Source of the DNA: Inediibacterium massiliense
GTDB lineage: Bacteria > Bacillota > Clostridia > Peptostreptococcales > Thermotaleaceae
Reading direction: 5' to 3'
Length of the DNA: 64,000 bases
Assembly: GCF_001282725.1 (NCBI RefSeq)
Contig: NZ_LN876587.1
Span: 307,040-371,039, forward strand
This document shows positions 1-7,868 of the stretch, piece after piece. Within the stretch, counting starts at the first letter, position 1; each line of letters starts with the position of its first letter. The notes beneath the pieces are model-generated. The model did not search any database, was not told where the DNA came from, and saw nothing but the letters and a program-made list of their open reading frames with translations. The position numbers were made by a program, and so were the translations under genes.

Positions 1-384
1 ATGAGTATGACAGGTCAAGAAATGCTAAAATATAAAAACTGGGCAGTAGTAGGAGATGTACTCAATCAAAGAAAGTTTGCTTATAAAATAAAAAATAGAC
101 TTATAGATGCAGGATACATTGTTTCATTAGTCAATCCAAGAGAAAGTGAACATAAAGTATTTCATTCTCTGCAAGAAATAAAAGAAAAAGTAGATGTAAT
201 AGATCTTTGTATTAATCCAAAATTAGGAATAGATATAGTAAAGAAAGCACATAATTTAGGAATAGACCATATTTTTATTCAACCAGGAGCTGAAAGTGAA
301 GAAATATTATTATTTTGTAAAGAACATGATATGAAAGTGATACAAAGTTGCGTTTTAGTAGAGCTATCTAAAAGAGGAATATAA
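1..384 (+). CDS. CoA-binding domain protein (YccU-like)
   Basis: A 127-residue single-domain Rossmann-type protein of the small CoA-binding family (also called YccU-like). The N-terminal stretch ending in AVVGD, followed by RKFAYKIKNRL, is the nucleotide-binding start. The patterns VSLVNPR, VDVIDLCINP, GIDHIFIQPGAES and the late VIQSCVLVEL match the beta-alpha repeats of the family. The family resembles the CoA-binding part of succinyl-CoA synthetase, but its physiological role is unknown. The ORF opens on the first base of the window, so a start further upstream cannot be excluded. A hairpin terminator overlaps the stop. Confidence 0.8.
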   Translation: MSMTGQEMLKYKNWAVVGDVLNQRKFAYKIKNRLIDAGYIVSLVNPRESEHKVFHSLQEIKEKVDVIDLCINPKLGIDIVKKAHNLGIDHIFIQPGAESEEILLFCKEHDMKVIQSCVLVELSKRGI

Positions 385-408
385 AGGAACGTTACGTTCC
401 TTTTTTTG
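384..408 (+). terminator. Intrinsic terminator after CoA-binding gene
   Basis: The inverted repeat GGAACG-TTA-CGTTCC is followed by seven T residues, directly after the stop codon. Confidence 0.85.
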
Positions 409-468
409 TAAAAAGACATAATATAGTATATGTTTTTAAATTGATATGCTTTTAAAGGGGAGAATAAA

Positions 469-1155
469 ATGATTAGTAATGGAGAAATTATTTTTCGCTT
501 AATATTAGCAAGTATATTAGGAGGATTAGTTGGACTAGAAAGAGAATCTAATAATCGACCAGCAGGATTTAGAACTCATATTTTAGTAACTACAGGATCA
601 GCCTTGGTGATGCTTGTTTCTATGTATGGCTTTAATGGATTTGGAGTAGGAGGATCTGGAGGAGAGCCAGCAAGATTAGCAGCACAAGTAGTAAGTGGGA
701 TAGGATTTTTAGGTGCGGGAACTATTTTAAGACAAGGAAATAGTGTACATGGACTTACTACAGCAGCAAGTCTATGGGTATGTGCTTGTATAGGTCTTGC
801 CATAGGAAATGGATATTATATAGGAGGATTAGCTACTGCTGTCATTGTATTATTTTCGTTAGTAAGTTTAGGATTGTTTGAAAAAAATCTTTTTCAATCA
901 AAATATAAGACCATTCATATCATCTGTAAAGAAAGACCAGGACTGGTAGGAGAAATAGGGACAGTAGTAGGAAAATATTGTGCTACCATTAAGCATATCA
1001 AAATGTGTGCAGAAGATGAGGATTATGATCTTCATCTTGATATGACCATAAAAATTCCTACACACTTTGAAGCCAATGCATTATTTGAAAGCATTAGAAA
1101 AATAGAAGGAATCAAACAAGTAAGATGGGAAGAAAGAGAAGAAATGATAAAATAA
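469..1155 (+). CDS. MgtC/SapB family membrane protein
   Basis: A 228-residue integral membrane protein of the MgtC/SapB family. The first ~135 residues form about five hydrophobic segments and carry the family signature RLILASILGGLVGLERE near the N-terminus, then GFRTHILVTTGSALVML and GIGFLGAGTI. The C-terminal ~85 residues are soluble and look like the ACT-like domain of MgtC proteins. MgtC proteins are linked to growth at low Mg2+ and to control of F-type ATPase in enterobacterial pathogens; in Clostridia the role is not settled. An AAAGGGGAG site precedes the ATG. A DMT transporter gene follows after 16 nt and may be cotranscribed. No M-box is visible here, unlike mgtE at 18.5 kb. Confidence 0.85.
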   Translation: MISNGEIIFRLILASILGGLVGLERESNNRPAGFRTHILVTTGSALVMLVSMYGFNGFGVGGSGGEPARLAAQVVSGIGFLGAGTILRQGNSVHGLTTAASLWVCACIGLAIGNGYYIGGLATAVIVLFSLVSLGLFEKNLFQSKYKTIHIICKERPGLVGEIGTVVGKYCATIKHIKMCAEDEDYDLHLDMTIKIPTHFEANALFESIRKIEGIKQVRWEEREEMIK

Positions 1156-1171
1156 TGAAAGAAGGAAGGAA

Positions 1172-2110
1172 ATGAAAGAAAAAAAAATATTACCAATTAT
1201 AGCCGGTCTCGTTACCTCTTTTATATTTGGGTTTTCTTTTTTATTTACAAAGGAGGCACTAGATACGATCAATCCATTTGATCTTTTGACTTTTCGATTT
1301 GGAACAGCAGCTCTTGCTTTGATTATTTTGAGATGTATAGGAATTATAAGAATAGATTATAAAGGAAAAAATGTAAGAGCATTACTTATACTGGCTTTAT
1401 TCCAACCATCATTTTATTTTATATTCGAAACACTAGGTATACAAAAAACGACTACCTCAGAAGCAGGGGTGATGATGGCACTCATACCCATTGTAGTAAC
1501 TTGTTTAGCTGCTATATTCTTAAAAGAAATTCCATCAAAACCTCAAGTTTTTTCCATAAGTATATCTGTTTTAGGAGTCATTTTGGTAGTTTTAATGAAG
1601 AGTACAGATGGAAGTGGAAGCTTCATAGGATTATTATTATTATTATGTGGTGTTTTATGTGCATCCATTTTAAATATTTTATCAAGGAAATTATCCATGA
1701 GCTTTAAACCTGTTGAAATAACATTTTTTATGATGTGTACAGGAGCCGTGTTCTTTGGAGGAATATCTTTCATTTCTCATTTAGTAAAGGGAAACGTAGA
1801 AGAAATGTTTTTGTCATTGAAAGAACCAAAAGTCATGATTGCTATTTTTTATCTAGGTATATTATCTTCAGTGGTTGCTTTTTTCCTTACCAATTATAAT
1901 TTATCAAAATTAGAAGCCTCCAGAGCTGTAATCTTTTCTAATTTGATTACGGTAGTCTCTATTGTAGCTGGGGTATTGATTCGAAAAGAGCCCTTTGGAA
2001 TCTATCAATTCATAGGAACAGGCATGATTCTTATAGGGGTATGGGGTACAAATTATTATGGAGAAAAAAAACATCAATTACCTACAAATAAAGACATAAG
2101 GAATCATTAG
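1172..2110 (+). CDS. EamA/DMT-superfamily transporter
   Basis: A 312-residue protein with ten predicted hydrophobic helices in two EamA repeats. The first repeat begins with GLVTSFIFGFSFLFTKEAL, and the second starts near residue 150 (LLLLLCGVLCASILNILSR). These are drug/metabolite exporters of the inner membrane; the substrate cannot be read from the sequence. GAAGGAAGG lies 8 nt before the ATG. It follows the MgtC-like gene closely and has no obvious terminator before the next gene, so mgtC-like, DMT and the parvulin gene could share transcripts. A second DMT gene lies at 47.9 kb. Confidence 0.85.
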   Translation: MKEKKILPIIAGLVTSFIFGFSFLFTKEALDTINPFDLLTFRFGTAALALIILRCIGIIRIDYKGKNVRALLILALFQPSFYFIFETLGIQKTTTSEAGVMMALIPIVVTCLAAIFLKEIPSKPQVFSISISVLGVILVVLMKSTDGSGSFIGLLLLLCGVLCASILNILSRKLSMSFKPVEITFFMMCTGAVFFGGISFISHLVKGNVEEMFLSLKEPKVMIAIFYLGILSSVVAFFLTNYNLSKLEASRAVIFSNLITVVSIVAGVLIRKEPFGIYQFIGTGMILIGVWGTNYYGEKKHQLPTNKDIRNH

Positions 2111-2167
2111 ACTAGACTTTTATATTATGTTATGATAAATAAGATACTAATAAAAAGGAGAATTTAT

Positions 2168-2926
2168 ATGAATAAACAAGTTTTAGCTACTGTTAATGGA
2201 TGTGAAATTACAAAAGAAGATTTAGAGCTAGTGGTACAACATGCACCAGCAGAACAAAAAATGCAATTGAATACTTTAGCAGGAAAAAAATATCTTTTAA
2301 ATGAAATGATTACACAACAAATGCTTTATTTAGATGCAAAGAAAAAAGGATTAGATCAAGATGAAGAATTTTTAAAAGAGTTAAAAGCTGTAGGAGAAAA
2401 TCTTTTAAAGCAATATGCTGTAAGAAAATTATTAGATACAGTTGTTGTAGATGAAGCTGAAGTAAAAGAATATTATGAAAAAAATCCTGAGCAATTTGTA
2501 AAAGGACCTTGTGTACATGCAAAGCATATTTTAGTAAAAGAAGAAGAACAAGCACAAAATATTTTAAAAGAAATAAAAGCTGGTAAAAAATTTGAAGATG
2601 CAGCAAGTGAGTATTCAGAGTGTCCATCTAAAGCAAATGGTGGAGATTTAGGAGAATTTGAAAAAGGAAAAATGGTTCCTGAATTTGAAAAAGTAGCTTT
2701 TGAATTGGAAATAGGAAAAGTGAGTGAACCGGTAAAAACTCAATTTGGATATCATTTGATTTTAGTAGAAGATAAAAAAGATAAAAAAGAGATTCCTTTT
2801 GAAGAAGTAAAAAATACAATCAAAGACTATATGTTAAGAATGAAACAAAATGATACATATAAATCTTATGCAGATGGATTAAGAGATCAATATGAAATTA
2901 CAACACATGAAGATTTACTAAAATAA
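2168..2926 (+). CDS. Peptidyl-prolyl cis-trans isomerase, parvulin type
   Basis: A 252-residue PpiC/PrsA-like foldase. The start chosen is the ATG that follows AAAAAGGAG at good spacing; an in-frame ATG 36 nt upstream has no such site. The N-terminal half (to ~115) is the SurA/PrsA-like helical part (ATVNGCEITKEDLE). The parvulin domain is at about 118-210, with VHAKHILVKEEE, KFEDAASEYSECPS, NGGDLGEF, MVPEFEKVAFEL and TQFGYHLILVED. No signal peptide or lipobox is present, so unlike PrsA it should act in the cytoplasm. It is rich in Lys and Glu. A strong terminator follows at once. Confidence 0.9.
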   Translation: MNKQVLATVNGCEITKEDLELVVQHAPAEQKMQLNTLAGKKYLLNEMITQQMLYLDAKKKGLDQDEEFLKELKAVGENLLKQYAVRKLLDTVVVDEAEVKEYYEKNPEQFVKGPCVHAKHILVKEEEQAQNILKEIKAGKKFEDAASEYSECPSKANGGDLGEFEKGKMVPEFEKVAFELEIGKVSEPVKTQFGYHLILVEDKKDKKEIPFEEVKNTIKDYMLRMKQNDTYKSYADGLRDQYEITTHEDLLK

Positions 2927-2946
2927 GGGCCATATTGGCCCTTTTG
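2927..2946 (+). terminator. Intrinsic terminator after parvulin gene
   Basis: Stem GGGCCA-TAT-TGGCCC followed by TTTTG, starting right after the stop codon. Confidence 0.85.
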
Positions 2947-3000
2947 TAGACAAAGTCATAAAATCCGTCAATTGTTCCTAATTTTTATGACTTTGATAAC
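2945..3000. repeat. Dispersed hairpin repeat, copy 1
   Basis: An imperfect palindromic unit with 13-nt arms CAAAGTCATAAAA (2951-2963) and TTTTATGACTTTG (2983-2995). It is preceded by TTGTAGA and contains CGTCA just after the left arm. A second copy with the same flanks and internal CGTCA is at 45.3 kb. The centres differ, so the arms and flanks are what is conserved. It could be a miniature mobile element or a regulatory hairpin. Confidence 0.65.
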
Positions 3001-3096
3001 TGTTTGTAAGTGATACAGAGGTCCTTTTGTAGGTAGGTTTAAATTATTTACATATTGTTTACAATATTAAATAAATAAGAGAAAGGAAGAATCTAT

Positions 3097-3342
3097 ATGG
3101 AAAATAAAAAAATAGTAACTCTTTTAGATGAAGAAGGAAAAAAAGAGGATATGGAAGTAGTAGATACTATAGAGATGGAAGAAAATAAATATGCTCTTTT
3201 GGCACCTATTGGAGAAGATGAAGATGCTTATGTATATAAAGTAGTTGAAAAAGATGGAAAAGAAGAATACATACCTGTAGAAGATGATGATGAATTTAAT
3301 ATGGTATTAGAAGAATATGAATCTTATTTTGATGAAGAATAA
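3097..3342 (+). CDS. DUF1292 family protein
   Basis: An 81-residue, very acidic cytoplasmic protein of the DUF1292 (YrzB-like) family common in Firmicutes. Recognisable patterns are VTLLDEEGKKEDMEVVDTIE, KYALLAPIGEDEDAYVYKV and the acidic tail ending in SYFDEE. No molecular function is known to me. AGAAAGGAAG precedes the ATG, and a hairpin terminator lies between it and rlmN. In many Firmicutes DUF1292 genes sit near ribosome or Holliday-junction resolvase genes; here it sits just before rlmN. Confidence 0.85.
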   Translation: MENKKIVTLLDEEGKKEDMEVVDTIEMEENKYALLAPIGEDEDAYVYKVVEKDGKEEYIPVEDDDEFNMVLEEYESYFDEE

Positions 3343-3369
3343 ACCTTGGTGAAAATCACTAAGGTTTTT
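3343..3369 (+). terminator. Terminator after DUF1292 gene
   Basis: CCTTGGTGA-AAA-TCACTAAGG with one G-T pair, then TTTTTA. Its T-run ends a few bases before the rlmN ribosome-binding site. Confidence 0.75.
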
Positions 3370-3386
3370 ATCAAGGAGTGAAATGG

Positions 3387-4430
3387 GTGAATATGCAAGA
3401 AAAAATAGACTTAAAAAGTTGTACCATAGAAGAATTAGAAAATTTTTTAGAAACATTAAATGAAAAGAAATTTAGAGGAAAGCAGATTTTTAGTTGGATT
3501 CATAAAGGAGTAGAAGATTTAGATGAAATGACAAATCTTTCTAAGGATTTAAGAGAAAAATTAAAAGAAAAAGCTTATATTAGTACACTTAAAATTGAAA
3601 ATGTATTGATATCTACAATAGATGAAACTAGAAAATATTTATTTTTATTAGAAGATGGAAACATCATAGAAAGTGTATGGATGAAGTATAAACATGGAAA
3701 TTCTGTATGTGTATCGACTCAGGTAGGATGTAAGATGGGATGCAGTTTTTGTGCATCTACATTAGAAGGAGTGATTAGAAATCTAACAGCAGGAGAGATA
3801 CTAGATCAAATTTTATCTATACAAAAGGATGCAAAAGAAAGAGTATCTAATGTAGTTTTAATGGGAAGTGGAGAACCTTTTGATAATTATGAAGAGGTCT
3901 TAAAATTTTTAGAAATTGTAAATCATAAGAATGGTTTAAATATTGGACTTAGAAATATCACTATATCTACTTGTGGACTTGTACCTAAGCTTTTAGATTT
4001 CGCAGAAAAAAAACCTCAAGTAACTCTTGCTATTTCTTTACATGCTGCCAATGATGAACTAAGAAGCAGTATGATGCCTATTAATAGAAAATATCCTTTG
4101 GAAGAATTATTAAAGGCTTGCAAATCATATACAGAAAAAACAAATAAAAGAATTACATTTGAATATGCATTAATTAAAGATGTAAATGATCGAGAAAAAG
4201 ATGCAATAGAACTTTCAAAAAAAATAAAAAATATATTGTGTCATGTGAATTTGATTCCTCTCAATCAAGTAGATGAAAGAGGATATGAAAGAGCAAATAT
4301 GGATCGAGTAAGAAATTTTCAAAATATATTAAAGAAAAAAGGAATCGAAGCTACCATAAGAAGAGAATTAGGAAGAGATATTCAAGCTGCTTGTGGACAA
4401 TTAAGAAGAAGATATTTAAAAAATAATTAA
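3387..4430 (+). CDS. rlmN: Dual-specificity 23S rRNA/tRNA adenine-C2 methyltransferase RlmN
   Basis: A radical SAM methyltransferase of the RlmN/Cfr family (about 347 residues). RlmN makes m2A2503 in 23S rRNA and m2A37 in some tRNAs. The radical SAM cluster motif CKMGCSFC is at residues ~115-122, and the C-terminal mechanistic Cys is at ~336 in [19 protein letters not shown] is the GGEP-type motif, and VNLIPLNQV is the core strand. The start is ambiguous: AAGGAG fits a GTG at 3387 or the ATG at 3393, whereas a GTG at 3378 would overlap that site. Cfr, the resistance paralogue, is a less likely alternative because the length and the housekeeping context fit RlmN. Confidence 0.92.
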   Translation: MNMQEKIDLKSCTIEELENFLETLNEKKFRGKQIFSWIHKGVEDLDEMTNLSKDLREKLKEKAYISTLKIENVLISTIDETRKYLFLLEDGNIIESVWMKYKHGNSVCVSTQVGCKMGCSFCASTLEGVIRNLTAGEILDQILSIQKDAKERVSNVVLMGSGEPFDNYEEVLKFLEIVNHKNGLNIGLRNITISTCGLVPKLLDFAEKKPQVTLAISLHAANDELRSSMMPINRKYPLEELLKACKSYTEKTNKRITFEYALIKDVNDREKDAIELSKKIKNILCHVNLIPLNQVDERGYERANMDRVRNFQNILKKKGIEATIRRELGRDIQAACGQLRRRYLKNN

Positions 4431-4440
4431 TCCATATAAA

Positions 4441-4489
4441 ATGTGTTCATAACTTAAAATAAAAGGATTTAAGTTATGAACACATTTTT
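4441..4489. terminator. Bidirectional terminator between rlmN and a convergent small gene
   Basis: A long stem with arms ATGTGTTCATAACTTA and its complement around a ~12-nt loop, followed by eight T on the + strand. On the - strand TTTT also follows the stem. It serves both converging genes. Confidence 0.85.
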
Positions 4490-4490
4490 T

Positions 4491-4733
4491 TTATGATATA
4501 AATTCTTTTCCTAAATATTTTTTAATATCTTCAGGACTGCTCAATGGAGTGATGAGAATTTCTTTATCCGTTTCTAAAAAATAAACTAAAACTTCTGCAT
4601 TTCCTTCTAAAAATACTTTTGCAACAGTTTCTGGTTTTACTTCTCTTACTTTATTTTTATGATGCTTCTTTTTTACAAATTCCTTTGTATAATAAGTACC
4701 TGTAAGTCCGATTACTTTTGTATATTGATTCAT
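4491..4733 (-). CDS. Hypothetical protein, 80 aa
   Basis: A small, soluble, basic-to-neutral protein that I cannot assign to a family. It starts MNQYTKVIGLTGTYYTKEF, has a Lys/His-rich stretch KKKHHKNK, and then a more regular region with VLVYFLETDKEILITPL. No signal peptide, membrane helix or Cys motif is seen. On the coding strand AGGAGGCAG precedes the ATG, which supports real translation. It converges on rlmN and shares its terminator. The promoter would lie in the 4734-4800 gap, back to back with the M14 peptidase gene. Confidence 0.6.
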   Translation of the reverse strand: MNQYTKVIGLTGTYYTKEFVKKKHHKNKVREVKPETVAKVFLEGNAEVLVYFLETDKEILITPLSSPEDIKKYLGKEFIS

Positions 4734-4851
4734 ATTCTGCCTCCTATTACTGTTTTCCTTATTAGTATAACATATTTTTCATTTCTTAAAAGATGATCTG
4801 CACATATTAGAGATAAACAGGATATGATGATAAAGAGAGGAGGCGAAAATT

Positions 4852-6123
4852 TTGAGAATTCTAAAGAGAGGATCACAGGGAACGGATGTAATGGAAATTC
4901 AGGCTCTTTTAAAAAAGATAGGATACGATCCGGGTCCTATAGATGGTATATTTGGAACAAAAACAGAAGAAGCAGTTAAAAATTTTCAAAGGGATAATGG
5001 ACTAACTCCGGATGGAATTATTGGACCTCAAACATACAAAGCTTTAGAACCTCTTTTATTAGGATATGATGAATATATAGTACAGCCTGGAGATACTATG
5101 TATAAGATTGCAAAAAAATATTATACAAATGTAAATAATATAGTAGCTGCTAATCCAAATATTAATCCTTATAACCTTCAAATAGGACAAAAGCTTATTG
5201 TTCCCTTCGGAATAGATGTAGTAGATACAAATATTGATTATACTTATGAAATTTTAGAAAGGGATATTTTAGGACTAAAGGCAAGATATCCATTTTTACA
5301 AGTAGGAGTAGCAGGAAAAAGTGTTTTAGGAAAAAATCTATACTATATTAAAATTGGAAATGGGCCAAATCAAGTTTTTTATAATGGAGCCCATCATTCA
5401 CTAGAATGGATTACTTCTCCACTTTTAATGAAGTTTGTAGAAAATTTTTCAAAGGCTTATATAAAGAATGAAAAAATCAGAGCATATGATGTACAAGATA
5501 TATGGGAGAAAAGTACGATTTATATTTTACCTATGGTCAATCCAGATGGTGTGAATTTAGTACTCAATGGTCTAGATCCAAATAATCCATACTATGAAAA
5601 CTTGATTCAATGGAATAATGGAAGTACAGATTTTTCTAAAAACTGGCAAGCAAATATAAGAGGTGTAGATTTAAATCATAATTATAATGCATTATGGGAG
5701 CTTTCAAAGGAAATGGAGCCTGCATATGGTGTATATGGACCAGGGCCTACAAGGTATTCAGGACCTTATCCAGAATCAGAACCAGAATCAAAGGCAGTAG
5801 CAGATTTTACAAGAAATCACAATTTTAGATTGGTACTGGCTTATCATACTCAAGGAGAAGTAATTTATTGGAACTTTGAAAATATGGCACCTCCTGTAGC
5901 AAAGGAAATTGGAGAGTTGTTTTCAAAGGTAAGTGGATATGATTTAGCACAAACTTATGGAATTACTTCTTATGCAGGATATAAAGATTGGTTTATACAA
6001 GACTACAAAAGACCAGGATATACTATTGAGGCAGGAAAAGGAGTCAATCCTCTTCCTATAGAACAATTTCCAAGGATTTATGAGGAAAATGAAGAAATAC
6101 TTTTATTAGCACCATTAGTATAA
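4852..6123 (+). CDS. PG-binding/LysM/M14 peptidase, gamma-D-Glu-mDAP peptidase type
   Basis: A 423-residue peptidoglycan peptidase similar to gamma-D-glutamyl-L-diamino acid endopeptidase I of spore formers. It has a peptidoglycan-binding domain (about 5-68, RGSQGTDVMEIQ, PDGIIGPQTYKAL), one LysM (about 74-118, VQPGDTMYKIAKKY), then an M14 carboxypeptidase domain. Zinc ligands fit H182 and E185 in GAHHSLEW and H332 in YHTQGE. The R-N pair is in RGVDLNHNY (R270), and the catalytic Glu is in YTIEAGKG (E393). There is no signal peptide, as in forespore or mother-cell enzymes of this type. It starts with TTG after GAGAGGAGG. It probably acts in spore cortex or wall turnover. Confidence 0.88.
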   Translation: MRILKRGSQGTDVMEIQALLKKIGYDPGPIDGIFGTKTEEAVKNFQRDNGLTPDGIIGPQTYKALEPLLLGYDEYIVQPGDTMYKIAKKYYTNVNNIVAANPNINPYNLQIGQKLIVPFGIDVVDTNIDYTYEILERDILGLKARYPFLQVGVAGKSVLGKNLYYIKIGNGPNQVFYNGAHHSLEWITSPLLMKFVENFSKAYIKNEKIRAYDVQDIWEKSTIYILPMVNPDGVNLVLNGLDPNNPYYENLIQWNNGSTDFSKNWQANIRGVDLNHNYNALWELSKEMEPAYGVYGPGPTRYSGPYPESEPESKAVADFTRNHNFRLVLAYHTQGEVIYWNFENMAPPVAKEIGELFSKVSGYDLAQTYGITSYAGYKDWFIQDYKRPGYTIEAGKGVNPLPIEQFPRIYEENEEILLLAPLV

Positions 6124-6147
6124 GTGGCTTATGCCACTTTTTATTTT
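6122..6147 (+). terminator. Terminator after M14 peptidase gene
   Basis: AAGTGGC-TTAT-GCCACTT followed by TTTTATTTT, starting at the stop codon. Confidence 0.85.
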
Positions 6148-6324
6148 GATATATAAAAAAAATTTAATGATTCAGCCTCTATCTATGTGGATATCTATTT
6201 TAATTAAGACTGTATGATATATTCTGCTTTTAGGTATACTAGCAGGAAACAGACCTTTATAGTATAATGAAATGAGAGAAAATCCATCAAATAAATACTT
6301 CTCATTTTTGAAAGGGGTCTTAAA

Positions 6325-6729
6325 ATGAATACAGAATATAATATTATGGTATGTGTAACCCAGCAAAAGACCTGTGAAAGACTAATTAGAAGAGGTGCAC
6401 AAATAAGAGATCAACAGGATGGAGAATTATTTGTTATTCATGTAGCAAAAGAAGGAGAGCATTTTTTAGGAAAATCTAAAGAAGGAGATGCTTTAGAATA
6501 TCTTTTTGAAAAATCTAAAGCTTATGGGGCAAATCTTACAGTAGTAAGATCTCATGATGTGTTAACAACTTTAGGAGAGTTAGCTCAAAAAAATAACATA
6601 CATTTGATTATTTTAGGGGAATCCTATGAAAATGAAGATAAAAATGTAGTAAACAAATTACAAAAGAAGTTGTCAGAAGGTATTGAAATAGAAATTGTAC
6701 CTGTACAAAAGAAGGAAAAAGTAAGTTAA
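6325..6729 (+). CDS. Universal stress protein-like domain protein
   Basis: A 134-residue UspA-fold protein. The start YNIMVCVTQQKTCERLIRRG, the middle ELFVIHVAKEGE, and the late LAQKNNIHLIILGES resemble the Usp domain found inside KdpD sensor kinases. A clear Walker-like ATP motif (GxxGxxG) is missing, so ATP binding is uncertain. GAAAGGGG precedes the ATG. A likely promoter with TATAAT lies near 6262. The next gene, a radical SAM protein, begins 12 nt after the stop with its own AAGGAG, so the two are probably an operon. Confidence 0.75.
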   Translation: MNTEYNIMVCVTQQKTCERLIRRGAQIRDQQDGELFVIHVAKEGEHFLGKSKEGDALEYLFEKSKAYGANLTVVRSHDVLTTLGELAQKNNIHLIILGESYENEDKNVVNKLQKKLSEGIEIEIVPVQKKEKVS

Positions 6730-6741
6730 GGAGAATTTTTT

Positions 6742-7707
6742 ATGCTAAATCGGTATAGGATCTATTCTAGTTATTTAAAAGAAAAATATAAAGAAAAGGT
6801 ATATAAAATTCCTATTCATCTGCCCGTTACTTGTCCAAATAGAGATGGTACTTTAGGATGTGGAGGATGTATATTTTGTGGAGAAGAAGGGGCAGGTTTT
6901 GAAAATCTGCCCAGTAGTTTATCTATAAAAGAGCAATTGGTTCAAAACATTTCTTATATACAAAAAAAATATAAAGCAAATAAATTTATTGCATATTTTC
7001 AAAATTACACAAATACCTATCTTCCTCTTTCTATATTTAAAGAATATATATTAGAAGCTTGTGAGGAAAATATAGTAGAAATCTCTATATCTACACGACC
7101 AGATTGTATTCATGATGATTATTTATCTTTTTTAAAAGAGATAAAGGATAAGAAAAATATAAATATATTGATTGAATTAGGACTTCAAAGTGTCAATTAC
7201 CATACGCTAAAAAAAATTAATAGAGGGCATACCCTTGCAGAATTTATTGATGCCATTGTGCGTATTAAAAAATATGGTTTTGAAACTTGCGCTCATATGA
7301 TTTTAAATTTTCCATGGGATAAGGAAGAAGATGTAATAGAAGGAGCTAAAATATTATCTTCTTTAGGAGTGGATCAAGTAAAGCTCCATTCTTTGTATAT
7401 TGTAAAGGATTCTCCTATGGGAAAAATGTATGAAGATAAAGAATTTGAAATGATGCCTTTAGAGGATTATATCCATAGAGTGATTCTTTTTTTAGAATAT
7501 ATTGATCCTAATATTGTTTTTCAAAGAATTATTGGAAGGGCGCCAAAGGAAAATACTTTATTTTGTAATTGGAATACAAGTTGGTGGAAAATTAAGGATA
7601 TGTTAGAGGAGAAGATGGATAAGCTAGATAGCTATCAAGGAAAAAGATTTGATTATTTAAATGGTAAAGGATTAAAGAATATACATAAAAAAGAGAATAC
7701 TCTATGA
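6742..7707 (+). CDS. TIGR01212 family radical SAM protein (YtqA-like)
   Basis: A 321-residue radical SAM protein. The cluster-binding segment CPNRDGTLGCGGCIFC near residue 30 has the unusual long Cys spacing that marks the TIGR01212/YtqA family, distinct from the usual CxxxCxxC. Other family blocks are KFIAYFQNYTNTY, ISISTRPDCI, IELGLQSVNYHTLKKINRGH and VKLHSLYIVKDSPMGKMY. The substrate is not established; homologues have been discussed as tRNA- or Elp3-like enzymes. AAGGAG lies 8 nt upstream. It is downstream of the Usp-like gene in the same unit, and a terminator overlaps its stop. Confidence 0.88.
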   Translation: MLNRYRIYSSYLKEKYKEKVYKIPIHLPVTCPNRDGTLGCGGCIFCGEEGAGFENLPSSLSIKEQLVQNISYIQKKYKANKFIAYFQNYTNTYLPLSIFKEYILEACEENIVEISISTRPDCIHDDYLSFLKEIKDKKNINILIELGLQSVNYHTLKKINRGHTLAEFIDAIVRIKKYGFETCAHMILNFPWDKEEDVIEGAKILSSLGVDQVKLHSLYIVKDSPMGKMYEDKEFEMMPLEDYIHRVILFLEYIDPNIVFQRIIGRAPKENTLFCNWNTSWWKIKDMLEEKMDKLDSYQGKRFDYLNGKGLKNIHKKENTL

Positions 7708-7727
7708 GAAATGAGTATTCTTTTTTT
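7694..7727 (+). terminator. Terminator overlapping end of radical SAM gene
   Basis: AGAATACTC-TATGAGAAAT-GAGTATTCT with seven T. The left arm contains the last codons of the upstream gene. Confidence 0.85.
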
Positions 7728-7868
7728 GAAAAAAAATATAACTATATATACAATTTATATAATTTATGGTATTATTATAATATAATATAACACAAATAAT
7801 AAATAGTACATACAATTAGCGCATATCTTAGGATATATGTGTACATATGGGAAAATGGAGGGAATAAA

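Noticed and set aside
3378-3386. GTG 3378 as rlmN start
   Set aside because: It overlaps the AAGGAG ribosome-binding site.
7770-7868. CggR-like operator before gap
   Set aside because: A short imperfect palindrome (GCATATC ... GATATATG) is present but does not fit a known operator, and AT-rich chance pairing is likely.
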